A stretch of 64,000 bases of DNA from NCBI RefSeq assembly GCF_000213655.1, contig NC_015554.1:4526001-4590000 (forward strand), written 5' to 3'. Below, piece after piece: positions 16,814 through 26,210 of this stretch (position 1 is its first letter; each line of letters opens with the position of its first letter). A program made the position numbers and the translations under genes. The DNA comes from Alteromonas naphthalenivorans. Lineage in GTDB: Bacteria > Pseudomonadota > Gammaproteobacteria > Enterobacterales > Alteromonadaceae. The notes below the pieces were generated by a model. It was given only the letters and a program-made list of their open reading frames with translations, made no database searches and had not been told where the DNA came from.

Positions 16814-19204
16814 ATGTTACTAAGACCTAGCACACTACATTCAAGTATTACTCGGGCATTAGCCATTGGTACTTGTATGACCATTGGCTTTGCTGCCAGC
16901 GCACAAGAAGCAGAACCTGCTGAGCCTAAAGGGCTCGAAAAAATAACCGTTACCTCACAAAAGCGTGTAGAAAGCTTAAATGAAGTGCCGGTTGCGGTTT
17001 CTGTTTTACGCGAAGACCAAATTAACGCTGCATTTTCTAACAACATTGAAGGTCTACAAGCATTAGTACCATCGGTCAGTTTCCGAAAAGGTAACACCAC
17101 TCGGAACTCCGCCATTACCGTTCGTGGTATTGGGACTATTTCATTTAGTGTGGCTGCTGAGCCGAGTGTCTCTACAGTAGTAGACGGCGTTGTGTTAGGC
17201 CGTGCCGGTCAAGCGTTTGTTGACTTATATGACCTTGAGCGCATTGAAGTATTACGTGGCCCGCAGGGTACCTTGTTTGGTAAAAATGCGTCTGCCGGTG
17301 TGGTTAACATTACTACTAAACGCCCTTCTGATGAATTTGAAGGCACTGCGGAAGTATCCTTGTTTCAAGACAATGAATACCGTTTAAAAACCAGTCTATC
17401 TGGTGCGTTAAACGATAATGTAAACGGTAGCCTAACCGTACTTAAATCACAGTTCGACGGCTATATTAAAAACGTTTATAACAATGAAATGACCAACGGC
17501 TACGATAAAGAAGGCGTTCGTGCCATGCTTGATATGGAAGCGGGTAACGACACTGATGTGCTTTTCATCTTTGAAAACGTGAAATCTGATGATAGCTGTT
17601 GTGCCGATTTAGAACTTTCACCAAGTGGTCGTCACCCTGATTCTGAAGCACTACCTAACAGTACTGGTACTGGTGACTTAGATTTAGAACAGCGCCTTAT
17701 TGATCATGACTTTGAAACTCGCACATTAGATGAAACCACAGGTTTCTCAATGCAAGTTGACACCATGTTTGGTGACCATCAGTTCACTTCAATCACGGCT
17801 TACCGCGATTGGGACAATACAGAATTCCGTGAAGGTGACTTCACCTCAACAGCGGGCACCCGTCCTTTCCCTGTGTTTGGCGAACCGTTTCAGTTACATG
17901 ATATTGGCGCACAAAACTGGAAGCAAACGTCACAAGAATTCCGCATAGCATCGCCTGTGGGTGAGGCATTCGATTATCAAGTGGGTGCGTTCTGGTGGAC
18001 ACAAAAATCTGAACGTAACTTTACCCGTGATGCAAGTTGTCAAAATAACGATTTACAATTCCCTAAGGCTATCAGCGCTTACTTAACTGACACCTTAGGT
18101 ATAGCTGATCCAACTGACGATCAAGTTAACCAGTTTATTGCTGATGAAGGTCTTAGCTGTAATTCAAACGATATTGTTAGCGCAACCGCTTACATGGAAA
18201 CGCAGTTTGATAACTGGGCATTATTTGCTGATGGTAAATACCATATTAATGACGACTTGCGTCTGCTATTCGGTATTCGTTATACCGATGATGAAGTTAG
18301 CTACTCACATAACCGAAGCAGTAATGACCAATACAGCCGTACTGGTGTAGGTGTACGTAGCTTCGATACTGACTACAGCGGCAAGACTGACGAAACTAAT
18401 GTATCAGGCAAGTTGGGTGTGCAGTATGACTTAACTGATAACAGCATGACTTATTTCACCTTCTCACAAGGCTACAAAGGCCCTGCGTTTAACGTGTTCT
18501 ACAACATGTCAGACACAGATACCTTGCCTATTGGTGAAGAAACATCGGATGCTTACGAGCTAGGTTATAAGTACGCCAGCCGTGACATTATCTTCAATGC
18601 CGCTATCTTTAGAACAGATATCGACGGTTTCCAAGCGAATAACTCAGAATTGCTAGATGGCGTTACTATTACCCGCTTAACCAATGCTGGCTCAGTAACT
18701 ACTCAAGGTTTCGAGTTTGACTTCATGTGGCAAGCAACAGATAACCTATCGTTAACCGGTGGTTTATCGAAAGTAGATGCTGAAGTGGATGAGTTCTTAT
18801 GCCCAATAACCGATACAGATATCGATAACCCTTGTACTGGCAGTTCTGGCGCAGACTTACCTTTCTCTCCAGACCTTAAATACTCAGTAACCGGTGAGTA
18901 CCTTTGGGAGATGGACAACATGGACATTATCTTAAACGGTTCTTACGTTTACACTGACGAAATGTTCGTTGGTGCACCAGGTGCGTTTGCAGAGGAAAAC
19001 GATCCTGCTGTGTTACCAGACTATGCCATCCTTAATGCAAGCTTAGCGTTTTCGTTCCAAGATGATGACTACCGCATCAGCCTTATTGGTAAGAACTTGA
19101 CCGACGAAAGCTATGTAACCACTTACAGTGGCGATAACTTCCGTTATCAAATCCCGCGTGATGCTGACCGTTACTTCGGTGTACAACTTCGCGCTAGATT
19201 CTAA
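16814..19204 (+). CDS. TonB-dependent receptor
   Basis: 796 residues from the ATG at 16814, which has GGAG six bases upstream; an in-frame GTG at 16802 would swallow that site. A signal peptide ends near FAASAQ. The TonB box region (GLEKITVTSQKR) is followed by a plug with VPVAVSVLREDQI, AITVRGIGT and VVDGVVLGRAGQAFVDLYDLERIEVLRGPQGTLFGKNASAGVVNITTKRP (two joined blocks). This style is common in sphingomonad- and Alteromonadales-type receptors. The barrel ends in YFGVQLRARF with a terminal Phe. A CC pair and several DN-rich loops lie in the barrel. The cargo is unknown. A terminator follows immediately. The divergent hydrolase may act on the imported compound. Confidence 0.9.
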   Translation: MLLRPSTLHSSITRALAIGTCMTIGFAASAQEAEPAEPKGLEKITVTSQKRVESLNEVPVAVSVLREDQINAAFSNNIEGLQALVPSVSFRKGNTTRNSAITVRGIGTISFSVAAEPSVSTVVDGVVLGRAGQAFVDLYDLERIEVLRGPQGTLFGKNASAGVVNITTKRPSDEFEGTAEVSLFQDNEYRLKTSLSGALNDNVNGSLTVLKSQFDGYIKNVYNNEMTNGYDKEGVRAMLDMEAGNDTDVLFIFENVKSDDSCCADLELSPSGRHPDSEALPNSTGTGDLDLEQRLIDHDFETRTLDETTGFSMQVDTMFGDHQFTSITAYRDWDNTEFREGDFTSTAGTRPFPVFGEPFQLHDIGAQNWKQTSQEFRIASPVGEAFDYQVGAFWWTQKSERNFTRDASCQNNDLQFPKAISAYLTDTLGIADPTDDQVNQFIADEGLSCNSNDIVSATAYMETQFDNWALFADGKYHINDDLRLLFGIRYTDDEVSYSHNRSSNDQYSRTGVGVRSFDTDYSGKTDETNVSGKLGVQYDLTDNSMTYFTFSQGYKGPAFNVFYNMSDTDTLPIGEETSDAYELGYKYASRDIIFNAAIFRTDIDGFQANNSELLDGVTITRLTNAGSVTTQGFEFDFMWQATDNLSLTGGLSKVDAEVDEFLCPITDTDIDNPCTGSSGADLPFSPDLKYSVTGEYLWEMDNMDIILNGSYVYTDEMFVGAPGAFAEENDPAVLPDYAILNASLAFSFQDDDYRISLIGKNLTDESYVTTYSGDNFRYQIPRDADRYFGVQLRARF

Positions 19205-19227
19205 AGACAAGTTATACATGTGTGTTT

Positions 19228-19251
19228 AAGGCGCCGTTGAGGCGCTTTTTT
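19228..19251 (+). terminator. Rho-independent terminator
   Basis: The stem GCGCC/GGCGC (19231-19235 with 19241-19245), extended by flanking A-T pairs, is followed by six T. It closes the TonB receptor unit. Confidence 0.85.
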
Positions 19252-19529
19252 GTTCGCTTTTCACCCTTTGGGCCCAGTTATTAAGAGTGTGCATACCTTT
19301 CAACTGGGGTCTTATTTCCTTCGCGGCTTAAAACCAAAAGCCGTGTTGCGCTCGTGGTGTTGCAGCTCTGCCAAAGCCTGTTGCTGCTGTTCACTAGGCG
19401 TTAGCGTCGTGCAATTCGGCGACGTTACCTGCCATCCACCTTCGCCAACCGTGTTTTGGTGGGCATGATCTATTTGGTTATGACTTAGTTGGTTGTGTCT
19501 TGGTTGGCTATAACTTAGCTGGGTGCCAT
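19252..19529. other. Region downstream of cydC with an open, coding-like frame
   Basis: No separate gene is called. On the minus strand a frame is open from within the end of cydC down to a TAA at 19312-19314. It has no ATG and reads as a polar, Gln/Asn/His-rich tail ending QALAELQHHERNTAFGFKPRRK. Short direct repeats around 19470-19525 encode QLSYSQ/QLSHNQ-like units. It could be the original C-terminus of CydC after a +1 or -1 shift in the G6 run at 19549-19554. Confidence 0.4.
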
Positions 19530-21158
19530 TTAGTTGAGTATGAAGACTGGGGGGAGATTTACTCTGATAACCTTTTCATCAAGCGAGAAGGTTGTATTAG
19601 ATTGAAGGGCCGCAGGAACAACATGGGTAGCAACAATGACTAACCGCGAATGCGCACTCTCATTAATGACCTCTGCGACGCGCTGCTGTGCTTCGTAGTC
19701 TAGCCCTTCAAAAGGCTCATCAATTAACAACACATCGGGCATCGCTAGTAAGGCTCTGGCCAATGCTAAACGCTTACCTTCACCGCCAGATAACGCCCTT
19801 CCTCCTTTACCAACCCATTCAGCCAAGGTAGTAAGGTGCTGCAAACCAACCCGGGCTAAAACATTGTGCATAGCATCTTCGCTTATTCCAGACGCTGCCG
19901 GATCTAAATTGAGTTTAATAGTACCGGCCAAAATGATGGGTTGCTGTTCAACATAAATCCATTTTTCTAGCATGCCTTGCGGGGTGGCAACATTGTCTAT
20001 AGAGCGTCGACCTTCAAAAGGAAGGAGCCCGCATATTGCTTGTAGTACGCTCGACTTACCGCACCCCGAATAGCCTTTAATCACATTCAGCCCTAATGCC
20101 TCAAACTGCATATTGACCGCTGGTAGGTTTCTTTCTTTAGCGATAAAACCCGTTAAAGAAAGTGACATGCTGGGTTTATGGGCATTTAGTAAGGGCAAAG
20201 GCTGGGTGTGCATTGCGTGTAGCTCTGCCTTGCTATGTCGCCACTTAGCAAGCTTCACGACACTGCTGAAAGTGGCGCTCGCCCAGTCCGGCGCAGCCAA
20301 CAGCACCATTGGCGTAATGAGTGCTAGCGGAACAAAATAGGCTGCCGTATTGGCAGTCAAAACAACCAGCGCCACTAAAGTGAACACGCCACCTTGGAAC
20401 AGCCACATAGCTTTAGACACTAGCGCCTGCTCTTTTAGTTGTGCATCTTGTACGCGCTGAGTAGAGGGTGCATTAAACAAGCCCTTTACCGTTTTTGACT
20501 TAAGGTGCCATAAACTACTTGCTTGAAAAAACGTCGCGCTTTGTTGCCGAAATTCAAGCTCTGCCTCAGCCGAACTAGCCACAGCTTTCAGTCCGTAAAC
20601 CGCAGTAACAACGCTAATTACCAACCACACTATGGCTAGGGCTATGAAAAAACCATAACCTGGCACATTAATGAAATACCCCGTGAGCAACAAGCCTGTC
20701 ATTAGCAACATAAATGAGGCTAATGGAGAAACCCACGCAATAAAAGCTGAGGCAAGTTGCTCAGTGTGGTTCGCGAGCGCTTCAACTGTCCATGCTTTGC
20801 TTTCAAGGCGTTTTGCCGCTAATTGCTCAAACACAGCTAACCGTGCTTTGGCAATTCGGGTTAATAAATCCTTGTGTCCTAGCCACATGGTGGTGTAACC
20901 AGAAGCGATACGAAGTAGTGCGAGCCCACGAATCACCACCGCAGGGATCACGTAGTTAAACCCTAAAGGAGCTATTGCGCTAATGGCAATAAACCAAGAT
21001 GAAATGATAAGAATACTCAAACCCGCTATACCATGAAGCAAGGCTAAGCCCAGCGCGCCATACGCAGCCATTGATGTCTGCCCGGTGAGTGACGAAGACG
21101 CTTTTGATGTAGCTATACCTTGCGCAGATACAGCAGGCTGTAACGGTTTGGATTTCAT
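19530..21158 (-). CDS. cydC: CydC, ABC transporter subunit of the thiol exporter needed for cytochrome bd assembly
   Basis: 542 residues from the ATG at 21158, which overlaps the cydD stop as ATGA. A longer open frame to 21191 exists but has no support. The N-terminal half has about six membrane segments. The C-terminal nucleotide-binding domain has Walker A GYSGCGKSS, signature LSGGEGKR, Walker B VLLIDEPFEGLD and the switch His in ATHVV. CydDC is a heterodimeric inner-membrane exporter linked to periplasmic cysteine/glutathione and haem homeostasis and is required for cytochrome bd. The end, VIRVNLPPVFILN, is unusual, and a shift in the adjacent six-base G run would replace it with a longer tail. 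Confidence 0.9.
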   Translation of the reverse strand: MKSKPLQPAVSAQGIATSKASSSLTGQTSMAAYGALGLALLHGIAGLSILIISSWFIAISAIAPLGFNYVIPAVVIRGLALLRIASGYTTMWLGHKDLLTRIAKARLAVFEQLAAKRLESKAWTVEALANHTEQLASAFIAWVSPLASFMLLMTGLLLTGYFINVPGYGFFIALAIVWLVISVVTAVYGLKAVASSAEAELEFRQQSATFFQASSLWHLKSKTVKGLFNAPSTQRVQDAQLKEQALVSKAMWLFQGGVFTLVALVVLTANTAAYFVPLALITPMVLLAAPDWASATFSSVVKLAKWRHSKAELHAMHTQPLPLLNAHKPSMSLSLTGFIAKERNLPAVNMQFEALGLNVIKGYSGCGKSSVLQAICGLLPFEGRRSIDNVATPQGMLEKWIYVEQQPIILAGTIKLNLDPAASGISEDAMHNVLARVGLQHLTTLAEWVGKGGRALSGGEGKRLALARALLAMPDVLLIDEPFEGLDYEAQQRVAEVINESAHSRLVIVATHVVPAALQSNTTFSLDEKVIRVNLPPVFILN

Positions 21159-22795
21159 TTCACTGTTACCTCGCCTTCTGCAATATGCCAATGCGCATCA
21201 AACCAGTGCGCTGGCAATAACTTATGCGATGCCCAAACAACGGTTTTGCCTTGTGTAACACGCGCAATAAGTTGTGACAGACGATGGTGTTGTTCATCGG
21301 GAATATGCGCGGTGGGCTCATCTAACAACCAAATATCAGGGTTTCTTAACAGTCCGCGAGCTAACGCAAGCCGCTGCGCTTCGCCACCAGAGAGGCTGGG
21401 ATACTCGGTCATCAAGGTATCTAGGCCATTAGGCAGCGACGAAAGCCAATCCGCTAACTCAACTGAATTTAGCACCTCGCACAACGCACTATCGCTATAG
21501 TGGGCATCCAGTAAAAGGTTGTCTCTCACACTGCCAGGTAAAACAACTGGGGTTTGACTCACCCATACATAGCTTCCGTCAAAGCTTTGGGAAGCTTTAC
21601 GCTGACCCGCTAGGGCCTCAAGCAATACCGTTTTACCGCTACCAGAAACGCCGTTTAGGCGAATATGCTCTCCTAAAGCAACCTTCAGGTGTTCGGCTTT
21701 AAGCAAGTTAGACACTCGAAAATCTTGCGCATCAAACCCCACAAACGGTTTGTTCTTCATTTCGCCTTTAGTCACTTCTCTTTCCTGGGCAGGCGCATTG
21801 TCGTTCAACGTAGTAAATAAGGGAAATAAACACTCGCTGGCCGCTTCAGCTTCAGCTTTTTGGTGATAAACCTGCCCGAGCTTTTTCATTTCGCTCAAAA
21901 TCAGTGGCACAGAAAGCAACACCCAAAGCCCTTGCTGTAAGGAAATTTCAGGCCCCAAGTTAAGCTCGCCGAGCAGTGAAAAACCAATAAATACCGCAAC
22001 TAAGGCTACCGATAAAGTGGCAAAAAAATCCAATACTGACGATGATAAAAATGCGACGCCTACCACCCGCATGGTGCGCTTGTTAAGTTGTTCACTGGCG
22101 TTATTAAGTAACCGCATTTGCGTGTTGTGTGCACGATAACTCGCCATTAAAGGCAGTGCATTGAGTCTATCGGTAAATAACCCGCCAAGCCGCTCAAGTG
22201 CCACAAAATGCTTGCGATGTAAGCTGGCGGCACCTTTCCCGACAATGACCATAAACAAAGGAACAATCGGCAGGGCTACAGCTAACCCCATACCTATGAC
22301 AGGGTTTACGTAAAAAATAACCACTAGCGCCATCAAAGGGACAAGTACAGCAACATATTGCTGTACGCGGTAATCGAAAGCCCAGTTGGCGATAGCGCGA
22401 ATATGCTTCACCCAAAGTGTTTGCCAGTAAAAAAGGGAATGTTGACGAATGAGGGCGTGCTGTTGCTCGGCGAAGATAAGTTGTAAGTTTTGCTCCATAG
22501 CCTGCATTAACTGGCTTTTGTATGACAACGTTAGCGTGTTCACTAACCCTTGAACTATCCAACAAATAAACAGCGCAACGCATAAACCTTTAATATGAAA
22601 CAGGCTTGCTCTATGAGTATCGACCACCCATTCGTGCATGGCATGAGCGAAAAAATAGAAAGCGACAATCAGTGAAAAAAGAGACAGACACTTGACTAAA
22701 GTAATTATTAAAACCCGTCTGCGCACGCCAAGCTTGTGCGTATTATCGAGTTGATTAAACTTAGCTTGAAATGTCTGCCTGTCTAACTTTATCAT
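21155..22795 (-). CDS. cydD: CydD, ABC transporter subunit of the thiol exporter needed for cytochrome bd assembly
   Basis: 546 residues. A six-segment ABC transmembrane domain (about 30-310) is followed by an ATPase domain. Walker A is GVSGSGKTV, the signature is LSGGEAQR and Walker B is DIWLLDEPTAH, with the switch His in WASHKLL. It pairs with CydC and overlaps it by four bases (ATGA), so the two are translationally coupled. The gene lies about 130 bases downstream of cydX in the same direction, which suggests one cydABX-DC operon or a cydDC unit with its own weak promoter. Confidence 0.92.
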   Translation of the reverse strand: MIKLDRQTFQAKFNQLDNTHKLGVRRRVLIITLVKCLSLFSLIVAFYFFAHAMHEWVVDTHRASLFHIKGLCVALFICWIVQGLVNTLTLSYKSQLMQAMEQNLQLIFAEQQHALIRQHSLFYWQTLWVKHIRAIANWAFDYRVQQYVAVLVPLMALVVIFYVNPVIGMGLAVALPIVPLFMVIVGKGAASLHRKHFVALERLGGLFTDRLNALPLMASYRAHNTQMRLLNNASEQLNKRTMRVVGVAFLSSSVLDFFATLSVALVAVFIGFSLLGELNLGPEISLQQGLWVLLSVPLILSEMKKLGQVYHQKAEAEAASECLFPLFTTLNDNAPAQEREVTKGEMKNKPFVGFDAQDFRVSNLLKAEHLKVALGEHIRLNGVSGSGKTVLLEALAGQRKASQSFDGSYVWVSQTPVVLPGSVRDNLLLDAHYSDSALCEVLNSVELADWLSSLPNGLDTLMTEYPSLSGGEAQRLALARGLLRNPDIWLLDEPTAHIPDEQHHRLSQLIARVTQGKTVVWASHKLLPAHWFDAHWHIAEGEVTVK

Positions 22796-22923
22796 TGACT
22801 TTATCGCACTGCCTATCTTTTAAAAGAGCGGGTTAAAATAACTGATTAAGTAAAGACAACGAGCCTTGAAAACACAAGGTCGTTGCCTTTTACGTTTTAT
22901 ATTACGCTATGAATATTAATCAG

Positions 22924-23037
22924 TTATTCGGCGTCTTCTGGACGGTCCATGTCTTCGGTAGACTCAAGCCACATGGCATTTAAAATACCGAATGAACATG
23001 CTAGCAGTACGCCGAGGATCCAAGTGAAATACCACAT
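22924..23037 (-). CDS. cydX: CydX, small subunit of cytochrome bd oxidase
   Basis: A 37-residue protein, too short for ordinary gene finding. It begins MWYFTWILGVLLACSFGILN and continues AMWLESTEDMDRPEDAE. One membrane helix with the conserved W-Y-F-x-W-x-LG pattern and a short acidic tail is the CydX signature. It starts 10 bases after the cydB stop, with GGAGTA shortly before the ATG. CydX stabilises the haems of the CydAB oxidase. The position between cydB and cydD is the classical one. Confidence 0.95.
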   Translation of the reverse strand: MWYFTWILGVLLACSFGILNAMWLESTEDMDRPEDAE

Positions 23038-23047
23038 ATGCTACTCC

Positions 23048-24184
23048 TTAATAAATAGTGTGAGATTGATCTAAGTCGCTATTTTTGACTCGGCCACGCA
23101 TTACATAATAGCCATAGGCGGTATAGCACAAGATGATAGGCACAAAGATACAAGCCACAATGAACATGATATTTAGAGTTAAATGACTAGAGGTGGCATC
23201 CCATACCGTAAGACTAGCTTCTGGCATAGTGATACTGGGCATTAAGAACGGGAACATTGAGAAGCCCGCAGTTAAAATAACGCCAGTAATCAGTAGTGCA
23301 CTTGAAACAAATGCCATCCCTGCATTCCCTTTGCGAGAAAACATGGCACATGCAAGCCCTGCTACCACACCTAATACAGGTGCAAGCATCATCCATGGAT
23401 ATCGTGAGTAGTTCGTCATCCATGCACCCGCTTCAATAGCGACTTCTTTTTTCATTGGATTTGAGGTGGCTAAGGTATCTACGGTAGAGGTAATGACAAA
23501 ACCATCTAACCCAAAGGCTACCCACGCACCGGCAATCAAAAACAAGGCTACTGCCACTAGGCTTAATATAAACGACGTTACACGTGCTCTAGATTCAATG
23601 AAACCATCCGTTTTCATTTGTAACCAGGTAGCGCCGTGATTCAGTAAGATAGCCACTGACAATAATCCAGATACAAGCGCAAATGGAGTAAGCAAACCAA
23701 AGAAAGAGCCGGTGTACGTTGATTTAAGTGTGTTGTCGAATTCAAACGGCACACCTAATAACAAGTTACCAAAGGCCACGCCAAAAATAAGCGCAGGAAT
23801 GAAACCACCAGCAAACAATGCCCAATCCCATGCTTTTCGCCACTGAGCATTTGGCAGTTTACTGCGATAATCAAATCCAATTGGACGCATCCAAAGCGCA
23901 ATTAGCGTTAGCGCTAGGGCTAAGTAAAACCCTGAGAAAGCAGTAGCATAAATCATCGGCCAGGCTGCAAAAATGGCACCACCTGCCGTAATAAACCACA
24001 CTTGATTTCCATCCCAATGCGGCCCAATGGTATTAATCATTACGCGACGTTCTTTGTCTGTTTTACCAATAATGGTCAGCAGTGAACCTACACCTAAATC
24101 GAACCCATCTGTTACTGCGAAACCAATCAATAGCACACCAATAAGGCACCACCAGGCTACGCGAAGAAATTCATAATCAATCAT
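23048..24184 (-). CDS. cydB: Cytochrome bd ubiquinol oxidase subunit II
   Basis: 378 residues with 8-9 membrane helices. The N-terminal block FAVTDGFDLGVGSLL and the block GPHWDGNQVWFITAGGAIFAAWP (read in two parts) are diagnostic of CydB. The ATG overlaps the cydA stop by four bases. With CydA and CydX it forms the high-affinity oxidase that reduces O2 to water with ubiquinol electrons and contributes to proton motive force under low oxygen. Confidence 0.97.
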   Translation of the reverse strand: MIDYEFLRVAWWCLIGVLLIGFAVTDGFDLGVGSLLTIIGKTDKERRVMINTIGPHWDGNQVWFITAGGAIFAAWPMIYATAFSGFYLALALTLIALWMRPIGFDYRSKLPNAQWRKAWDWALFAGGFIPALIFGVAFGNLLLGVPFEFDNTLKSTYTGSFFGLLTPFALVSGLLSVAILLNHGATWLQMKTDGFIESRARVTSFILSLVAVALFLIAGAWVAFGLDGFVITSTVDTLATSNPMKKEVAIEAGAWMTNYSRYPWMMLAPVLGVVAGLACAMFSRKGNAGMAFVSSALLITGVILTAGFSMFPFLMPSITMPEASLTVWDATSSHLTLNIMFIVACIFVPIILCYTAYGYYVMRGRVKNSDLDQSHTIY

Positions 24185-25761
24185 GCGTTTGCTCCTTTTG
24201 CATCAAAGTCGATTAGGTCGTCATCTTCATCACTATGATTATCTTCAGGCGGTACTGGCCCTTTTTTGGCGAACTTCTTCATCAAGTAAAAAGCAACAAT
24301 GAACATTACAGTGTAAAACGCTGAGTAGGCGACTAACGTAGTAACAATGTCAGAAATAGACAAATTAGACGTTGATGCATGCACTGGCAGAATCTCTGCA
24401 ATAGACCAAGGCTGGCGACCAAACTCAGCCACAAACCAACCGGCTTCACACGCAACCCAAGGCAGCGGCAAGCTATACAATGATGCTTTCAACAACCAGC
24501 GAGGCTGCGTAATTTTATGTTGAGTGCTGTAATAGAAGGCAGCCAAGAATACGGCTAGCATAATAAAGCCTGATACCACCATTAATCGGAAACTCCAAAA
24601 TAAGGGGGCGACTTTAGGAATACTGTAATCTACTGCTTTTTGTAAGGCCGCTTCAGAAGGCTGTGTGACATCATCCGTAAATGGCTCTAATAACATGGCA
24701 TAGCCCATATTATCTTTATGTGCGTCAAACAGGGCTTGTTCGTCTGCAGAAGCCGTTCCATCTCGAACACTATCGAGCAAACCGTACGCTTTAATACCAT
24801 CAAGAATACGTAAGCGGTTTTCTGCTTTAATATCTTTTAAGCCTTTCACTTCCTCGGTAAGTGAACGAGTAGCAATAATGCCCATCGCCCAAGGAATTTG
24901 AAGTGCGTATTCGGTTTCCTCTTTTTCATCATTAGGAATACCAAATACGGTAAAAGGCGCAGGTGCTGGGTGGGTCTCATATTCCGCTTCAACCGCAGCC
25001 AATTTCACTTTTTGCACTTCACCTAATTCGTAACCACTTTCGTCACCAAGCACAATCACTGACAAGGTAGCCGCTAGGCCGAAGCTAGCCGCAATAGCGA
25101 AAGAACGACGGGCAAATGCGATATGCTTGTGGTTAAGTAGGTAATAACTAGAAATAGCCAATACAAACATGGCACCTGTTACGTAGCCCGCTGAGACGGT
25201 ATGCACAAACTTTACTTGCGCGACAGGATTGAAGATAACCTCGGCAAAACTTGTCATTTCCATGCGCATGGCTTCAAAGTTAAATTCTGCGCCTACAGGG
25301 TATTGCATCCAACCATTGGCAATGAGTATCCATAGAGCTGAGAAGTTAGAACCAATAGCCACCAACCAAGTGGTCATTAAGTGTCTTCCCTTCGACATTT
25401 TATCCCAGCCGAAGAAGAACAATCCAACGAAAGTCGATTCTAGGAAGAACGCCATCAGACCTTCAATAGCCAGCGGTGCCCCAAAAATATCCCCTACATA
25501 GTGAGAATAGTAGGACCAATTCATACCGAACTGAAACTCCATAGTGAGGCCGGTAGCCACACCAATGGCGAAGTTAATACCAAACAACTTGCCCCAAAAC
25601 TGAGTCATTTGTTTGTAAATTTCTTTGCCTGTCATCACATAAACGGATTCCATAATGGCAAGCATGAAACTCAACCCTAAGGTTAAGGGCACAAATATAA
25701 AGTGGAACATCGCAGTTAGCGCAAATTGCCACCGCGATAGCTCGACTAACGTATCGCTCAT
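24181..25761 (-). CDS. cydA: Cytochrome bd ubiquinol oxidase subunit I
   Basis: 526 residues, the size of the E. coli-type protein with a long Q-loop. Recognisable blocks are LSRWQFALTAMFHFIFVPLT at the start (His ligand region), GVATGLTMEFQFGMNWSYYS, FFLESTFVGLFFFGWD, and the quinol-related GRQPW motif (EFGRQPWSIAEIL). It carries haems b558, b595 and d with CydB. A GGGAGAAAACCC stretch precedes the ATG. The roughly 450-base upstream region has an FNR-like box and inverted repeats, so oxygen control is plausible. Confidence 0.97.
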   Translation of the reverse strand: MSDTLVELSRWQFALTAMFHFIFVPLTLGLSFMLAIMESVYVMTGKEIYKQMTQFWGKLFGINFAIGVATGLTMEFQFGMNWSYYSHYVGDIFGAPLAIEGLMAFFLESTFVGLFFFGWDKMSKGRHLMTTWLVAIGSNFSALWILIANGWMQYPVGAEFNFEAMRMEMTSFAEVIFNPVAQVKFVHTVSAGYVTGAMFVLAISSYYLLNHKHIAFARRSFAIAASFGLAATLSVIVLGDESGYELGEVQKVKLAAVEAEYETHPAPAPFTVFGIPNDEKEETEYALQIPWAMGIIATRSLTEEVKGLKDIKAENRLRILDGIKAYGLLDSVRDGTASADEQALFDAHKDNMGYAMLLEPFTDDVTQPSEAALQKAVDYSIPKVAPLFWSFRLMVVSGFIMLAVFLAAFYYSTQHKITQPRWLLKASLYSLPLPWVACEAGWFVAEFGRQPWSIAEILPVHASTSNLSISDIVTTLVAYSAFYTVMFIVAFYLMKKFAKKGPVPPEDNHSDEDDDLIDFDAKGANA

Positions 25762-26210
25762 GGGTTTTCTCCCTAGTTAAAAAACAGTACGGCAAGCCGC
25801 TAAAATTCTTTTAAATCAATAACCTTAAAAATAAGGCCGCACCGTAAGACTTGTACTTCTGACGGAGGTTTAGCAAGCTTTGCGCCAGCTATGGCACGAT
25901 TGCCCATCACCACCTGTATTCCCTACCATGCGGCGCAATTATTCCACTAAGTCGAACCAGCCGCGTTGATCCATCTCAAACAAGATGAGAGGAAATTGCG
26001 CCAAAAATGACAATTCCCGCCATTTTTGACAAATAAAAATTAAATGAAGTAATAGGTCAAAAAATCTGAAAGTGGAGGGTTTGCAAAAAGCACTGGAAAG
26101 GAATTAGGTGAATAGAAATAAGTAAAGAGAGTAAGAAGAAATAAGCGAGAGGCGATAGAGATGCAACTGAGCCAGTAAAGGCCCGTTGCATCTTCTAAAT
26201 AAAGAAATGG
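25762..26210. other. cydA upstream region with inverted repeats
   Basis: About 450 bases without a gene. GGCGCAATT (25932-25940) and AATTGCGCC (25994-26002) form a perfect 9-bp inverted repeat that encloses the FNR-like box. CAAAAATG (26002-26009) and CATTTTTG (26021-26028) form a second pair. They may be regulator sites or structures in a long cydA leader. Confidence 0.5.
25966..25979 (-). promoter_or_regulatory. FNR-like box upstream of cydA
   Basis: TTGATCCATCTCAA matches TTGAT-N4-ATCAA at nine of ten fixed positions. It lies about 205 bases upstream of the cydA start, inside the inverted repeat. FNR/EtrA control of cyd genes is known in gammaproteobacteria; the site here is a prediction. 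Confidence 0.4.

Noticed and set aside
19250..19468. Plus-strand open frame of 72 codons after the TonB receptor terminator
   Set aside because: It lacks a ribosome site and lies opposite the coding-like tail of cydC; the Cys runs are repeats read in the wrong frame.
25890..25910. TGGCAC element on the plus strand near 25890
   Set aside because: The distance to the next TTGC is only two bases, and it faces away from any gene.
26080..26100. Sigma-54 promoter for cydA
   Set aside because: A TTTTTGCA-like stretch lacks the -24 GG and the right spacing, so no sigma-54 promoter is claimed for cydA.
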